From Neodiprion pinetum (lineage: Eukaryota > Arthropoda > Insecta > Hymenoptera > Diprionidae): DNA of 64,000 nucleotides. Positions 11,179-23,719 of the stretch are shown piece by piece. The translations under genes were made by a program, and so were the position numbers. The number at the start of each line of letters is the position of its first letter. Position 1 is the first letter of the stretch. The DNA lies in NCBI RefSeq assembly GCF_021155775.2, contig NC_060232.1, positions 22,823,922-22,887,921 of the forward strand, written 5' to 3'. The notes under the pieces were generated by a model. It made no database searches. It was given only the letters and a program-made list of their open reading frames with translations, and had not been told where the DNA came from.

Positions 11179-13495
11179 TCACGGCACACCTTGGTAACCC
11201 TGATAGCCCTGGAACTGATCGACGTATTCGGGTACCCAGCCTCGGTAGGGCTCGCTTACTTCTTCCTGAGACCTGTGCCAATGATCGTGTGTATGTATGT
11301 CGTGTGGCTTTATGATGCCGTAGCTGACTCTCGGAGGCAGTGGCGGAGGCGTAAGGAGAGCTTTGAGAGCTAGAGCACCGGAAATTAGAAGAGCCGCGAG
11401 TCCAGTACCCAAGCCCTTAATGCCAACAAGACCGATCAGGGTGATGACAATTGGTAGAACAATCATAGCCTTCAATTTCAGAGCCAGTAGAACAGGAATC
11501 AGGATTTTCTTGAGTTTGGAACGTCCTGAAGAAAGTAGGGAAAACAGATATTATCGTAAAATACAAAAAGTGAGTAAAGATAATTTCGAACCACTATGCA
11601 TATGGGGTACAATGTATCGGGTATATCCTGGCTAGAAAACCCATAATCTCATCCCCACCGTCGCTCTTGGAATCCTGAAACCTACTTTCTTCGAAGCATG
11701 CACCAGACCTCCACTCTCTACGGCCAAGGTCAAGTCGCCAGTATTTTCTCTCTGCGTCTCTATCCTCGAGGCAGTGGTAATCGACCTAAAAACCTACCTG
11801 GAACGCGTACCACACGTCCCTCTACCTGGAGAACATGGTAAAGCATGCTTCGCCAAGAGTTTCACCCTTCTTAACTATACCGACGACGATGGTGGGAGCG
11901 CATGTGGGTCAACGCGCCGTTACCACGTGCCCGGAGCGTCGAAGCTTACTTCGGTTTATCTTTCTCCTTTTTCTTCTTTTATACTCTTTACCATTTTTAT
12001 CTAGTATCGATCCCTGATCACATACGCGTATGTCTCTACATCTTAGCGTCACTCTGTTTCGGCTGCCTCGTATATATTTTGTCGGTAAAATAAGAAGATG
12101 TGGATTTGAATATACACAGGGCTAATAGAGCAGCAGCCTGAGCCACGTGTTAGAAATCGATTGCAGCCCGGTCTTAAGATTCTAAGAACACATCTCATGG
12201 GATCCGATGTGATGGAGAGTAGGAAGAAAAAAAATCTTCTATATCATCTCGAGGCAAATATTAAAAAGGTATTATCCTCAATCTTAGCCAACCAGAAAGG
12301 AGGATGCGGGAGAATACACTTGTCAGCGAATTGTTTCTCAGGTCGATGACATACTTACTATTCATTGGACGATGCTTTAGAAAGGTCTAGTATTTAAGAA
12401 TACGATTTAAAGGGTTCTTTCTCATTCCGCGCTCGGCAGTCGCGGCCATAACTATGTTCGTAATGATCGAGGATCCTTTAAACGAACATCTAACAAGTCT
12501 GATATTAATCTATAATTTTATAGGCCGGTGGAATTTTATTTAGACGATGATGCACCGACATTTTTCGGTATTCCTTTTCATTCTCTCCTCGTCTCCGTCT
12601 CTTGCTCTTTGCCTTACTAGAGCATGTATGATATGCAGTCAACTTATACCCTTGGAAAATTTTTTGAAAGCTGTATCGATTTATCTGATATTCTTTTTTA
12701 TAGGTTGTAGCTTTTTTAGTTGAAAATATAGTAATAAATGCAATAGCTCGTAGGTACTTTTAAGTTAGCTAGTGAAAAATTGGTGCTTTCTTTTTTGCTA
12801 GTAGATTATAAACTCGGGTCTTGACGCGATTGAATGAATATGAACAGTAATTGTACGATTTTACACGCTAGCCATGCTGGATTGTTCTATATTTACTAAG
12901 GTCGCCGTATGCTTCAAAATATCATTTACCATACGCCTGTTCTGCAGTCTTTAACGTCAGAAATATAGTTAACTATTTTTTCTGTTATACTTAACTTGGA
13001 CTGTTCGGTTAATAGACCCGATTTGACTAATTCTACATTTGAAGCTATTGCAAACTTGTCCAACTGTTACATATACGAAGAAAATTGAGAGTATTTTCAT
13101 ATAATCGATAAATGGAAAATCTTACCCTCTGAAGCGCCTTGAGTGAAGCTTCTGAGTTCTAATTGAACGTCTTTTTCGCCAAGAGCTCTTCCGAATAGAT
13201 CAGCAGACGAGCCGTCATGGGGAAAACTAAGATGAATTTTGCGGCTTTGCAGGAATCTGTCTACGCTGCTGAGAAGTGGGTCTGTCTCATATTGACTGAC
13301 TTCAGAAGCGTCGACTGGTATTTTTTCCAATGTGATCATGTCACCGTAAATACGAATGGTATCTTCGCCATTTAGTTGGTCCATAACTCGGGTTAACTTG
13401 TCTTCGGCACAGCGCATGTCGCTCTCACATTCCTTTTTTGGCTCCGCATTGACAAGGGCAAGGCTTACAGTAAGCAGCGCGATTTTCCACTTCAT
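11179..13495 (-). CDS. Osiris family protein (gene C), divergent, Pro-rich linker
   Basis: Exons 13495-13126 and 11525-11179 flank a 1.6-kb phase-1 intron (donor GAGG|GTAAG, acceptor CTTCAG|GACG); the product is 238 residues. A signal peptide (about 1-17, MKWKIALLTVSLALVNA) precedes a close Cys pair (C23 and C29, only five residues between). The DUF1676-like strand is RKIHLSFP. Exon 2 begins GRSKLKK and runs into a hydrophobic stretch of about 45 residues rich in Ile, Val, Leu and Gly. That ends LKALLTPPPLPP, where the family usually has GLKKLL. The tail has SYGII, a His cluster (HDIHTHDHWH) and finishes with GYQGYQG. No LAY motif is present. The exon structure and linker position make membership in the family secure; the tail is unusual. 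Confidence 0.87.
11526..13125 (-). other. Long intron of gene C with a GC-richer block
   Basis: This 1.6-kb intron is mostly AT-rich, but about 11640-11960 is richer in G and C. E-box CACGTG sequences occur near 11924 and 12142. No coding exon with the family motifs was found on either strand. The block may be an enhancer, which is inference. Confidence 0.3.
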
Positions 13496-13616
13496 TTTTG
13501 CTACTGTGATAATTTTCTTACTTATTTGTTACTGAATTAGACTAGAAAATGAACCGTTAATGCCGGTGACAATCGATGGTTCTTTTTGACTGTTCTGCCT
13601 TCAGGGCAATTTTTTC

Positions 13617-13624
13617 TTATATAT
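13617..13624 (-). promoter_or_regulatory. TATA box and initiator of gene C
   Basis: TATATAAG on the minus strand is followed about 31 bases downstream by ACAGTC (13588-13593). The 5' UTR would be about 95 bases. Confidence 0.65.
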
Positions 13625-13866
13625 CGCAGACCGGACAATAGTGGGGCTATGGTGAACTATTTGGCAGACGCTACCGACAACCGCGGTGTCAAGAATTTTA
13701 ATTCCTATACGTTCTGTCCGTACCGCGATGCATCACAATGTGTCGGATTTGTAATTGATGCCAAATTAACCACATTTTCTTTTTTGCTGAACAGACGATG
13801 TTCGCAAATATTCTATACAGTTCTATTCTATACAAAAATATTCTATGCAATTCAACCGGTAACAAA

Positions 13867-14114
13867 ATAAAAATAACCGATCTTCAGCAGTTCGAAATGT
13901 ATTCATACTCCGATTTAAACTTCATAGATTTCCTCTTGACTTCTCTTTATTATGCGCATTTTGTTTCTTGAGATGAATCAAGGTGTCCATACCAGTAAGA
14001 AGATAAAAATAACCGATCTTTAGCAGTTCGAAATGTATTCATACTCCGATTTGAACTTCGTCGATCTCCTCTTGAATTCTCTTTATTATGCGCATTTTGC
14101 TTCTTGAGATGAAC
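13867..14114. repeat. Two-copy tandem duplication upstream of gene C
   Basis: Copy 1 (about 13867-13978) and copy 2 (about 14003-14114) have a period of 136 bases. They share ATAAAAATAACCGATCTT, GCAGTTCGAAATGTATTCAT, TTATGCGCATTTTG and CTTGAGATGAA with few differences. The pair sits 240-500 bases upstream of the TATA box of gene C and 870 bases or more beyond the stop of gene D. The rest of 13496-14987 is AT-rich and holds no gene I can see. Confidence 0.8.
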
Positions 14115-14941
14115 GAGCTGTCGTATTAATGTATGGTAATTATTCGGATGATAGAGAAATAATGTCGTGTAAATGTGTGAAAATTTTTAAATCGTATCCG
14201 CTTATCAGTATTACATTTTTGTGACGGAAATTAGTTTTCTGTGACTGTCGTGACATGGTATGCAAAACGTTGGCCCGAATCTGATAGTAGGAGGCTTTCA
14301 GAGAGAGCTGTACATATCCGAATTGAATTGCTTATGAGGCAGCTGCTACAAGCTAATTAGCATAAACATATTAGCCGCTACAGATGTACGGGTGTCAATA
14401 TTACATTATTAATAATACCGCGCTGTGTGGCAGATTCTGTAGATGACAAATTGTGACATCTAATAATTTTAATAATTTATTAAATAGTATTTAATTACAA
14501 ATTGTCCCATAAATAGTTATAATATATTATGCTAGCAGTCGAGGGTGTAACCTAAATTTATAATTACAAATTATATTCGTGTATACGTGTTATATAAATA
14601 TGAATGAAATGACAATAGTTTTATGGCCTCTCTGTTACATGGCATGCGTCAAAAATGTGAGGGATGCGGCAGTACTGTTTTTCCTCCGGGCCCATTGACG
14701 CCGTTTCGTTAATTAAGAATAATATAAATATAATTGTAACAATATTGATACTAGAACTAATTATAAATTTTCATGTTTAAATATTAATAATAACGTATTC
14801 CTTTCAGTCCACTGGCAAATTTGAAGAGTTTGAGGTCTTCGCCTCTGCTCTGTACCAAACTATGTACCAATAGTAATTCCTGTCTTCCGATTTATCGTTC
14901 CATCGTTCGTTCGTTTGCTTGTCTGTCATTCCATCCGTCCA

Positions 14942-14947
14942 TTTATT
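14942..14947 (-). terminator. Poly(A) signal of gene D
   Basis: AATAAA on the minus strand lies about 40 bases past the stop codon of gene D. Confidence 0.45.
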
Positions 14948-14987
14948 TTTACATCCAAATAGTCGAGCGGTGGTTGATATAGCATTC

Positions 14988-16702
14988 TTACTTAGCTTCT
15001 TCGGGAGCTTGCCCACCGTAGGCAAGATGCTGAGCATCATTAGAATCGAAACTTCTATAATAACCCTGAGACTGAGAAGATGAGGGAGCTGACGACCAAC
15101 TCTGAGAAGCCGGGGCTGAAGCCCAGGCAGCAATTGGCTGGACTCCCTTGCTGAAGATGTTACCAGTTGAGCTGCCACTGCCAAAGAGCTTTTGGAAAGC
15201 CAAGATACCGGCGAAAAGCAGAGCGATTTTACCGACAAACAGGGCCTTCGTCACGAGCAGAGCAAGTCCTCCCAATGCAATTGGGATCAAAGCGAAGATT
15301 TTCAAACCAGCGGCAGCCAGCAGGGGATGGATCGATTTCTTGGTTTTAGCTCTTGCTGCAAATGAGTAAAAACGCAGCTTTATCATCGGGGTAAAAGAAT
15401 CCTTGTGCAAATAATTCGTATCTAACAGCATTGCTGTCAAGTAACTAATCGCTGTGGCCATTTTACTGATAAACCTTAACTTTGACTTTAGGTATGGCAG
15501 GTGAGAAATATTCAAATACTCTCTCACGGGTTCAGTGAGATTGCCCCGAGCGATTCATACATACGAATTTCCCAAGCTCTACAAACTTAGGGCACGGATT
15601 TGCTTGTCTATATCGCTAACTGTCGATATTATATCAGATTATTCGTTATGCAAAAGCCAGCAAAGATTTTAACATCAACTTGTTACAGTTACTCTCGTCA
15701 GGCGAAATGATTCGTGAATCGATTACCACCTCCTGGAAATCGTGAAGTTGATAATGGACATTCTTCATCTTGAGATGAACAGTGATTAATTTACAGTCGC
15801 AAGAACGAGCCGCTTATTTGCGACAGTAAAAGAAAATAACCATCCCAGTTTACGCCTGACGCTAAGGAAAGTGAAGGCCTCGGGACGTTGTGGCCATTGA
15901 GTCAAGTGGTAGTGAAAGGCCCACTCGAGACCCGTCTCCACTAACTAATGCCGATGCCGCAGCATAAGAGGAGTTACACAACGGGTGGCAACTCTCTGTG
16001 GAATCAGGAAGCTCAAATTCACCTTCTTCAATGGTGCGGGCGATCGATCCTTCGGGCAAGCTCAGCTTTAGACTGTGGCTCTTCAGGAAAGACACTACAG
16101 ACTCGAACATCATGCTAGCCAGCTTGAAAGTCTTGTCGACTACTTCCCGAGGTAGTTCATTTATTAGCTCCGTTTCCGTTTCCAACATCTTACCACCTCG
16201 CTCCACTGAAACAAGACCGTGAACTTGGTCGGTTAGTTGGTTCAGCTGATCACAGAACAGTTAGACATAATCGTTCCTCGATACATTGTTCCGACTTAAT
16301 GTATTCAAGAGGCGACATCTCTACGTACTAATTGGTAAAATATGTCAATGAACGAAATTGCGACGTGTGATATGATTGACGATTCGTCTCTAGTATATTA
16401 GTGAATTCACTTCAGCTGCAGCCTGTGAGATATGTAGTTGACGTTGAATTTACTTTAGAAGTGAAAGGGATTGTTAATGGATAGTGTGAAAACTCACTGG
16501 GTACATCTCGCACAAACGTCACGCCATCGATCAGTTGGATGTCACTCGATCTTGCAGCTCTTCCCAAGAAATTGATGCTCTTTACCGCGATGCACGAGAA
16601 CATATCTTCGTGATTTAGACAATCCAAATTTCCACTGGATCCAGGCATAGGCACGGCGAACGCGGAAGTGGCCAAAAGCCCGAGAACGATAAGTCTGTTC
16701 AT
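14988..16702 (-). CDS. Osiris family protein (gene D), canonical with AQHLAY
   Basis: Three exons, 16702-16498, 16205-16023 and 15355-14988, all joined in phase 1, give 251 residues. The ATG at 16702 is preferred to an in-frame ATG 31 codons upstream because it starts the signal peptide (1-16, MNRLIVLGLLATSAFA). A Cys pair (C28, C37) is followed by the family motif RAARSSDIQLIDGVTFV. Exon 2 carries the DUF1676 strand SHSLKLSLP and ends EEG. Exon 3 opens ARAKTKK and continues with a hydrophobic segment (about 141-185, including IPIALGGLALLVTKAL) and FQKLFG. The Ser/Ala/Gln-rich tail has AQHLAYGGQ at about 237-245. An additional intron separates signal/Cys and DUF1676 parts, as in K and M. Confidence 0.92.
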
Positions 16703-19700
16703 GTTTAGTCGATTTTGGATAATTACTCGCGTTATCGGTAGAGGTCTGACTGAGGTGGCACTAAACTTCACAGTACGTTGAAAATTTTGGAGCAAAATGT
16801 GAACCAGCCCTGTGTCGCTTGAATCTTTATAGGTGCGCCCCCCACCACCTTACCGCCTCCTCATCTCGGTGACGATGCTGCCCCTCAAGAAAACTTTCCT
16901 CGATAATTTTTTAAACAAACCACTACCGGCTAAGAATGCGTTTACGCGGTCTTGCGGCCTGGGCGGACCCTATTGATGAGTCAAAGCGAGATTAGACTCC
17001 GTCGCCCCAACCCAGGGCTGGCTCAGCAGAATTTGGGTCAGCTACGGGAGAAGTGCTGTGTGGGTCTCGTCGAAAAAATGTGAAGAAGGTGCCGGTACAG
17101 GCTGGCTCACACAGGAAGTTTTGGGGAATGATCCTGCATATCCAGAATTATCGGTGGATCAGAATGGTATTCCAAGAGTTTATTTTCGCTAGTACATAAC
17201 GATGTAGGAAAGAGAATCGCTGGCCAATTTCCAGATCTATTTTACATGAAAGGTTGCTGTTGGAATCAGTATACAAAAATTTATATATCATTCCGAAATT
17301 CATCTCTATTCCTGTCGAACAGTTCTTTAAGCCGATGCCTTTACATTCAGCAACGCCTCGTATGCATAGATAAGTAAGCGAATAGCCACGTATGAAACTC
17401 ATAAAAATTCAGAAACACATCTCTTGTGATATTTTTGTCATTGTATGTATGCCGGCAGACCACACCTATCACTCAGCAGCAGGTAGACGCAAACAATATG
17501 CTAGTTCGTAACAGTTTCTACACGAGTTTATGGGTTTGGAAATTTGCTAAGCAAAGCTACGCAGATGTGTTATAAGAGGTTTTTCTCCGTGCCATTGGTA
17601 CAGGTAATGAGAAAGTCGGCTGTCTTTGTTCTTTGTGGATATGAACCGCGATCCAAATATTTGCAACAAACAACTCTTTCACCAAACAAATACTCAGTAC
17701 TCTTGTATTTGATAATGTCATGCACCAGCGCACTGCTCTAGGCGAGAGCTGCATATAACATCCGCTCGAAATCATAAGGGTAAGCTGGCCAAGCTTGTCT
17801 TGATTGCCTTGACCCAGAGACGGCAACCGGTATCTGGTAACGCGTGGACCTTCCAATAGCCACGACTGGTTTTCTTACGTAATCCACGCATATAATGCAG
17901 CCGCATTCTAGTGCCTAAAAACAATTTTTGTTCGCTATGAGTCCTGCGTTGTTCTACATATTGCTTCATCGGAAAAATCGCTAATAGCGCTGTTAAATAT
18001 CCTTAAAATTAACGAATTATCGACTCTCTCTTCAACGAAACTCAGCCCACCGATAGGAAATGCTCGAACGATACGTGACGCAGTGAAATTTGAGATTCAT
18101 ATATTGGCAGATCGGAATTTTCGATCCCGCTCCAAATGAGGATTCATGAAAATGGGTCGGTATTAATTTACCTATGTTTAAAATTCCGTTACCCTATTAG
18201 CAATGGTGACAATGGGAGGCATCTCATTGTGTGCCGAAAGATGGCGAGGTGTTTAAATATTTAGTATCGGTTTTGCATTACTTAACGGTAAATTGTACGG
18301 TAAGAGTATATCTGTATCTGCGGGCTTGAACTGGGCCTCAATTCGAGCTGTCTGACACTTTGCACATAGAATCGTAAGCGAAATTTTTTTTCGTATCAGA
18401 ACAAGCTGCCGTTCAAAACCCTGCATCCACAGTCAGTTAGGATCAATGGAAAGTGTCTTTGAATGAGTTTTTGTTTGCCCGAGAGAAAACGAGATTCTTT
18501 ATTCAAAAATTACAGTCGCTTAATCGGTGCTAAATGGTAAAATTATTTATGTCACTTTAGCACGCTCCCCAGAACAATGTTATCTGATTTTGAAGAATGA
18601 TTTCGCTTATTTAAGGATGTGACGGTACAGGAATCGTGTAAGATGAGCATATTACTTTGAGGGTTCATCACGAATAATGACATAATTATTTCTAGACGTA
18701 AGACTCTCGTTATTAGAATACCCTGGAGGACGGGTCCTGAGGGTCGGTCAATGCCCTGCGGGACTAGGTCGAGGCTAGCCACGTGCAGCCAAGGTTTGAA
18801 TTTGGTTGCATTTGGACTCACTCTAAACTTCCTCTATTCCCGGTATGCATAAGTAAAGACTGAGAATAATCTGGTATCTTTAACCAATGAGCGCATTTTT
18901 GTGAAATGGTTACAAAAGTTTATTGACGGGTTCATCCAACCCTTGAATCTTTTTCTCTTACAATGAAATATAATTAAATAAATTAAACCTAGACAAACAA
19001 CAAGATAAAACTACTGACAGAATACTTATTGAGTTTCTATACAATTTAATCTATCACTTATAGTAGTCTATTAATTGGACTACGTGGCGCACAGGTATTG
19101 AGTTCGCAAATGGACTCAGGTCAGCAGTCCGTTTGCGAAGTCTTTAGGATGTTGAATAAAATGAATGCGGAAATGGCAGACCCCAATTCTGGTGAATGAG
19201 TCAAAAGGATTACGTTGAAGCCGGACTTGAGAGTGATTTCATTAACTCTTCGCGTCCGGTAAAAGAGAAACTTTCTCCCTCGGCATCTGACATAACTTTT
19301 GTAACTTGCGTCGTTTGGAATGTCTACGGATTTTGTAGAAATATTTTTCACTACCAGTTCAAGCGCGGTCAAGATCATTTATATGATTTTAAAATGGAAT
19401 TTCTAGGCACTTCATTAGAGCCTAAAAGATTCAAGGTGAGTACGATTTCGCTTTTCTAGATACGTGTTCATTTCTGCCCGCGTTGCAAAGAATTGACAAC
19501 TTTCCTATGAGCACTGCCACTCTCGACTTTTGTTACTCAACATTCTGCAACTGAAGACTCAACGAATCGCTATGTGAACTAATCTAAGCGTCCCATTAAA
19601 AATTTTCATCAGTGTAGACTGCGATGTACTATAACATGAAAAGCAATTCAACGTATTAAACGCAAACTAATGAAATAATCAATAACTTAGTTAAAACTTT

Positions 19701-19894
19701 TCGTCCATTCTTCTTTAAGTATTTCCAATCTTACACTTTTCAAAACAAAAATGACCTTCTGAAGAAAATACTCGGAAAACAGGTTACTAAATATTTCTTG
19801 ATTAATTGATTTCATTTAACATTGCCTAATTATTGTCTTAAATGTCAATCATGTCTGTGCAGATCCATGCGTGATGAAATTATCACTTTTATTT
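16703..19894. other. Intergenic D-E, 3.2 kb
   Basis: The first 130 bases are the promoter of gene D. The rest has moderate to high AT content. Overlapping open frames at 17557-17969 (both strands) and 19121-19459 lack recognisable motifs. No gene is called. Confidence 0.45.
16825..16832 (-). promoter_or_regulatory. TATA box of gene D
   Basis: CTATAAAG on the minus strand is 123 bases upstream of the chosen ATG. Transcription would begin near 16800, consistent with the start codon at 16702. Confidence 0.6.
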
Positions 19895-21389
19895 TCAATC
19901 TCGATAATATTTGTAGGGTAAATCGTCATCGTCATCGGGATCAGCTCGTCTGTAATCCTCGTTTCGCCTATACTTGCTCAATGGGACGTTTACAACTTCA
20001 TAGTTGGCACTGCCTGATCCCTGAGCAACCTTTTTGAGCCCCACAATGGACGCAAGGATGAGACTCATCAAACTTAGTATCACCGCCTTTCCGCTCAGTA
20101 CAGCTAAAGTCTTCAAGGCAATCGGAAGGAGGATTGATTTAATGAGCAAAAAACCGACTACCAAAGGCAAAACGTACTTGCTCAATTTCGCCTTCTTTTT
20201 GCGACCTAGAAAAAAACAAGAAAATATTACTATCGGCAAGATTCACTTCACGATTGTGGGGGTTGATCATCTTTGAATCTATGAATATTTTGAATTCACC
20301 AATTGTTTGGATTGGTGTAATAATGTTTAAGTCGAGAAAAATGGTCATCACTTGTTCACTCTGCAGTTGATAACTTATAGGATCAAAAATAATAATTTCA
20401 ATGTATTGTAAAATAATTTTAGTGCGTGACTCCTTTTTGAGTTAACAAGTAAGATGATACAACTTTTACAACACGTGTACACGTGCTGTACGCTATAACT
20501 CATTTGCCTGAGCATGGAAAACTGAAAATATAGATTTATTGCTAACAAAATTGATCAATTTTTTTTTTAGCATTTGTTTAGTTTGAAATTCCACTGTGTA
20601 TGGGGCGTTTAAAGCCAAAGTCAATTTTTCTTTGAATAAAAAAAGCAAATTAAAATAAATATAACAATTATTCTCATCACATTTTTAAACTATTATGGAA
20701 ATATTTCTTTTGATCTTTGATTTCTGTAAAAAAATTCCACTCATCTGAAAAATGTCGCTCCTCGTGTTTTCAATCTTATAATTTTTAAGCTCACGCTATC
20801 CCCAAAAAATGGATTAAATTTGAGGTTAAATTTGAGATTAAATTTTGTACTAAAACAAAAACCAAAATTCATTGGACATCAAAATCCAACGGGGTCTGGC
20901 CGATGACCCTGTGATTTGATACAGGATGCCCCACATATAAATATGAGTTCTGATTGTCGTCATGGCTTTGTGTGTGGCGAAAAAAACCCTTTCAAGTGAA
21001 AAATCCAAGGATTACAAATATGTCTATTTGATTTTTTGATTTTTTTTTTTTTTTTTGCAGTCCACATGAATCAAACTTGGAGCCCAAGAAAAAAAATTTT
21101 GTTGGTGAAATTTGGAAGCACGTTTGTCCAAGATGTCGGGGTCGTATAATTCCCATCTAAAAATAATAAAACTGAAGTTTCTTTGTGACAGTAAACCAAA
21201 CCATCCCTCACCTTCGACGAGATTATTTTCTGGAAGAAATAATTCAAAAAAACTCATGGCGCGGTCTTCGACCCATCCGCTGATGCCAGGAGATCCATTT
21301 TCTTCTATTGCAGTACCTTCAATTGGAGTCTCCTGACTGCTGACTTGAGACAACAGAAACGCCAAGTAAATGCAGCACAACGATAACAT
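19895..21389 (-). CDS. Short Osiris-like protein (gene E), reduced first exon
   Basis: Exons 21389-21212 and 20205-19895 are joined across a 1.0-kb phase-1 intron (donor CGAAG|GTGAGG, acceptor TTTCTAG|GTCGC) to give 162 residues. The signal peptide is about 1-18 (MLSLCCIYLAFLLSQVSS). Residues 19-59 are short and acidic; they lack the Cys pair and most of the DUF1676 segment. Exon 2 is typical: GRKKKAK, a hydrophobic segment ending ASIVGLKKVA, then NYEVV. The tail is unlike its neighbours: basic and Tyr-rich, then an acidic run (DPDDDDD) and PYKYYRD, with no LAY motif. A missed middle exon in the 1-kb intron is possible, although the two exons join in frame without one. Confidence 0.75.
20472..20485. 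promoter_or_regulatory. Perfect double E-box palindrome CACGTGTACACGTG
   Basis: A 14-base perfect palindrome made of two CACGTG E-boxes lies inside the intron of gene E. CACGTG is the classic bHLH site. A regulatory function here is inference. Confidence 0.4.
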
Positions 21390-23493
21390 TTTGTTTAGTT
21401 ATAATTTATTGCATTAGCGATTTTCAGTTCAAATATAAAATATAATCTAAACGATGAACTCGCGAGACGTTCAATATATCGAGTTCAATATGCACAAAGA
21501 GAGCCTTGAATGTAAGGTTTCATCTTCCGAAAATTGTAAATCACTTGTCCTCGCGTGAAACATACAAAAAAATCGGCGACATACCGACGAAGCGATCAAC
21601 CCTCAAAGAATCGGACAACTGGCTCTATTCCGAGGAAGTAAATAACCTTATATAGACTCTGTGGCAACAGTAAAAAGAGCCTTCAATCATCTGGGAACTG
21701 ACGCGTGACGATCGTGCGGTTCCTCCAGTTCCTCCGGCTGCCGTTCGCGATTCTTCTTCAAGATCAAGCCTCTCGATTGGCCGTGACATTCTGTATTTGT
21801 GTGATGATTGGACGATCTAAAACCCGATGCTCAACGCTCACCGTGGGAGAGTTTATCATCCATTAGCGCATTATTTCACACTTGAGTTACTTCACCTGAC
21901 TGTTTTATTACAGACTGTCCATCCCCGTAGTCATCCCGTTTCTTTATTTTCGTCCAATTCGTTATTATTTCTCCCAACTTTATTTGGGTATAAACTGGTC
22001 ACCCAGAGTACTGTTTTTTACCTTGCAGCTGGGAGAATTTTTCGAAGTCAAATAAAACAGACAAGGCTAGTAATAGGACAGAATTTAAGCAATGAAACGA
22101 GTATTAATTCATTACTCTGGACGAATCTTCTACGTGCCAGCATAACTCTGGCGTGAAATTGGATATCGTGATCACTGGTAGTATTGGTTATGTTAGTTAA
22201 GTCGACTGTGATGAAAAAGTAGAATAGTAGTGGCAACCAGTCAGATCGTAAAACCAATTGCAATTCAACGATCTTATTACGAGCCGTTATTAATTAAAGC
22301 AAATGAAAAGTCGTTGGTAAAAACAAGTATTTATCACCAAAAAACGGTACACTGAAGAAAAACCGTAATGATGACGTTAAATCTAACAATCGTGACGAAT
22401 TGTCGGGTCGACCGTAGACCACGTCCGATTACAGAGTCTGAATTTTTAGAATATAACAAAGAGGCGGATTGAAAGATTATTATGAAATCTCATTCGTATT
22501 GTGTATATGAAGTAAGAGACGTCAGCCTAACTCTAGCACTTGAATAAAATTGCTGTAACTTGTGGGTCAGTCGTTTCATACACCAAGAGCTACGGTAATT
22601 GGGTGAGGGAGATGATGGACAGAAAAATTATATCGATGTCTAGGGTATTCATGTCATCATTCCACCTTTCGACGCCGTTGAAGTCAGCTCGTCTATCTTG
22701 TTCAAGGAAATCTAGCTTAGTTACATGATTCGGATTTAACTTATTTCGCCGTGTTATAATTTTGTCAGTCAAGATTGTTTCAATGTCAAGGATGAAAATG
22801 AAGATAAGTCCCCCAACCGTTGTGGTAGACTTGAATATGGAAAACTATCAATCGATCGGTCGTTCCTTGCCATTGAATTTTACCCTCCAACTGGAGCAGC
22901 CTACGCGAGGTACCGCAATGCCTGTGTTTTCATTCGTATCTGGTAATTTCTTCATGAAAAACATTAGGACAGAAAAAAAGATATCCGAAGAACGATACAC
23001 TGCTTTCTCGGAGATAACGTCACGTCCAGTAGAAGAAGATCATCTTAACGAAGAGTAGAGTAGCTCTGCACATGTCTTCGAGCTGGCGTTCTTCGAAACG
23101 GCACAAATCACATCGTGACCGTAACCCAAAATCCACCGCACCATTATTACCTCCAGGTAGACAAGCTGCCACCGTCTATTACGATATCCTGTCGTACAGA
23201 CATATACTTTTCGCAATTTTTTTTTCACAGACCGCATATTTTCCCGTCAACTGAAGCGTACCCGTCTTGCTGTTCCCCTACTAGCACCACACTGCTTCGG
23301 GCTGGTTAGTTCGTCGGCGTCCTGCGCTCATTGCGGATCTCCGATATATCATATCGTAATTTCTAACGAAACCGATCGCCAAACTCGTAACCATGCACTC
23401 AAGCTGTTCGTGAACACTGGTCAGTTCTTCCTTTACCGTACGTAAATCGAGTTCCGGTGTTTCCAGTTCTCTAACACGGAAAGCCACGAAAAG
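21390..23493. other. Head-to-head intergenic region E-F
   Basis: About 2.1 kb lies between the divergent genes E (minus) and F (plus). It holds the promoter of E near its left end and a weak promoter of F at its right end. Open frames at 22540-22728 and 22762-23058 (plus) have no recognised motif. The interval could contain shared control elements. Confidence 0.45.
21647..21654 (-). promoter_or_regulatory. TATA box and initiator of gene E
   Basis: TATATAAG on the minus strand is followed by CCAGTTG near 21617. This leaves a 5' UTR of about 230 bases, longer than at most neighbouring genes. Confidence 0.55.
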
Positions 23494-23526
23494 TATACTC
23501 GGACTTTGATTCGTATTCCATCAGTC
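23494..23526 (+). promoter_or_regulatory. Weak putative core promoter of gene F
   Basis: TATACT at 23494 is followed by TCAGTC at 23521-23526, a 27-29 base spacing. The TATA element is weaker than at the other genes. Two further TCAGTA sequences near 23609 and 23634 are alternatives. Confidence 0.3.
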
Positions 23527-23719
23527 GAGTATGGTCTCGTGGTTGCTACAGATTCTTCGGTTACTTGATTTTGAGTTTGCAGTTTTCTCAATCCAATTTA
23601 CTTTTAGTTCAGTAACGCACAACCAGCAACTGCATCAGTAGACAAAAGAGCAATGGGATACATCGTAATGAAGTAAAAGCTCAGCTGGAGTTAGCCAGAG
23701 ATATTTGAAGCCACAAAAT

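Noticed and set aside
13867..14114. Repeat pair considered as a CRISPR array
   Set aside because: There are only two long copies in an insect genome; this is a simple tandem duplication.
17557..17969. Overlapping frames on both strands, including a basic minus-strand frame
   Set aside because: Basic residues suggested a transposon protein, but no catalytic motif is visible and the competing frames are equally open.
22540..23058. Plus-strand frames upstream of gene F, considered as 5' exons
   Set aside because: They do not join the first exon of F through plausible splice sites, and F has its own signal peptide at the ATG at 23720.
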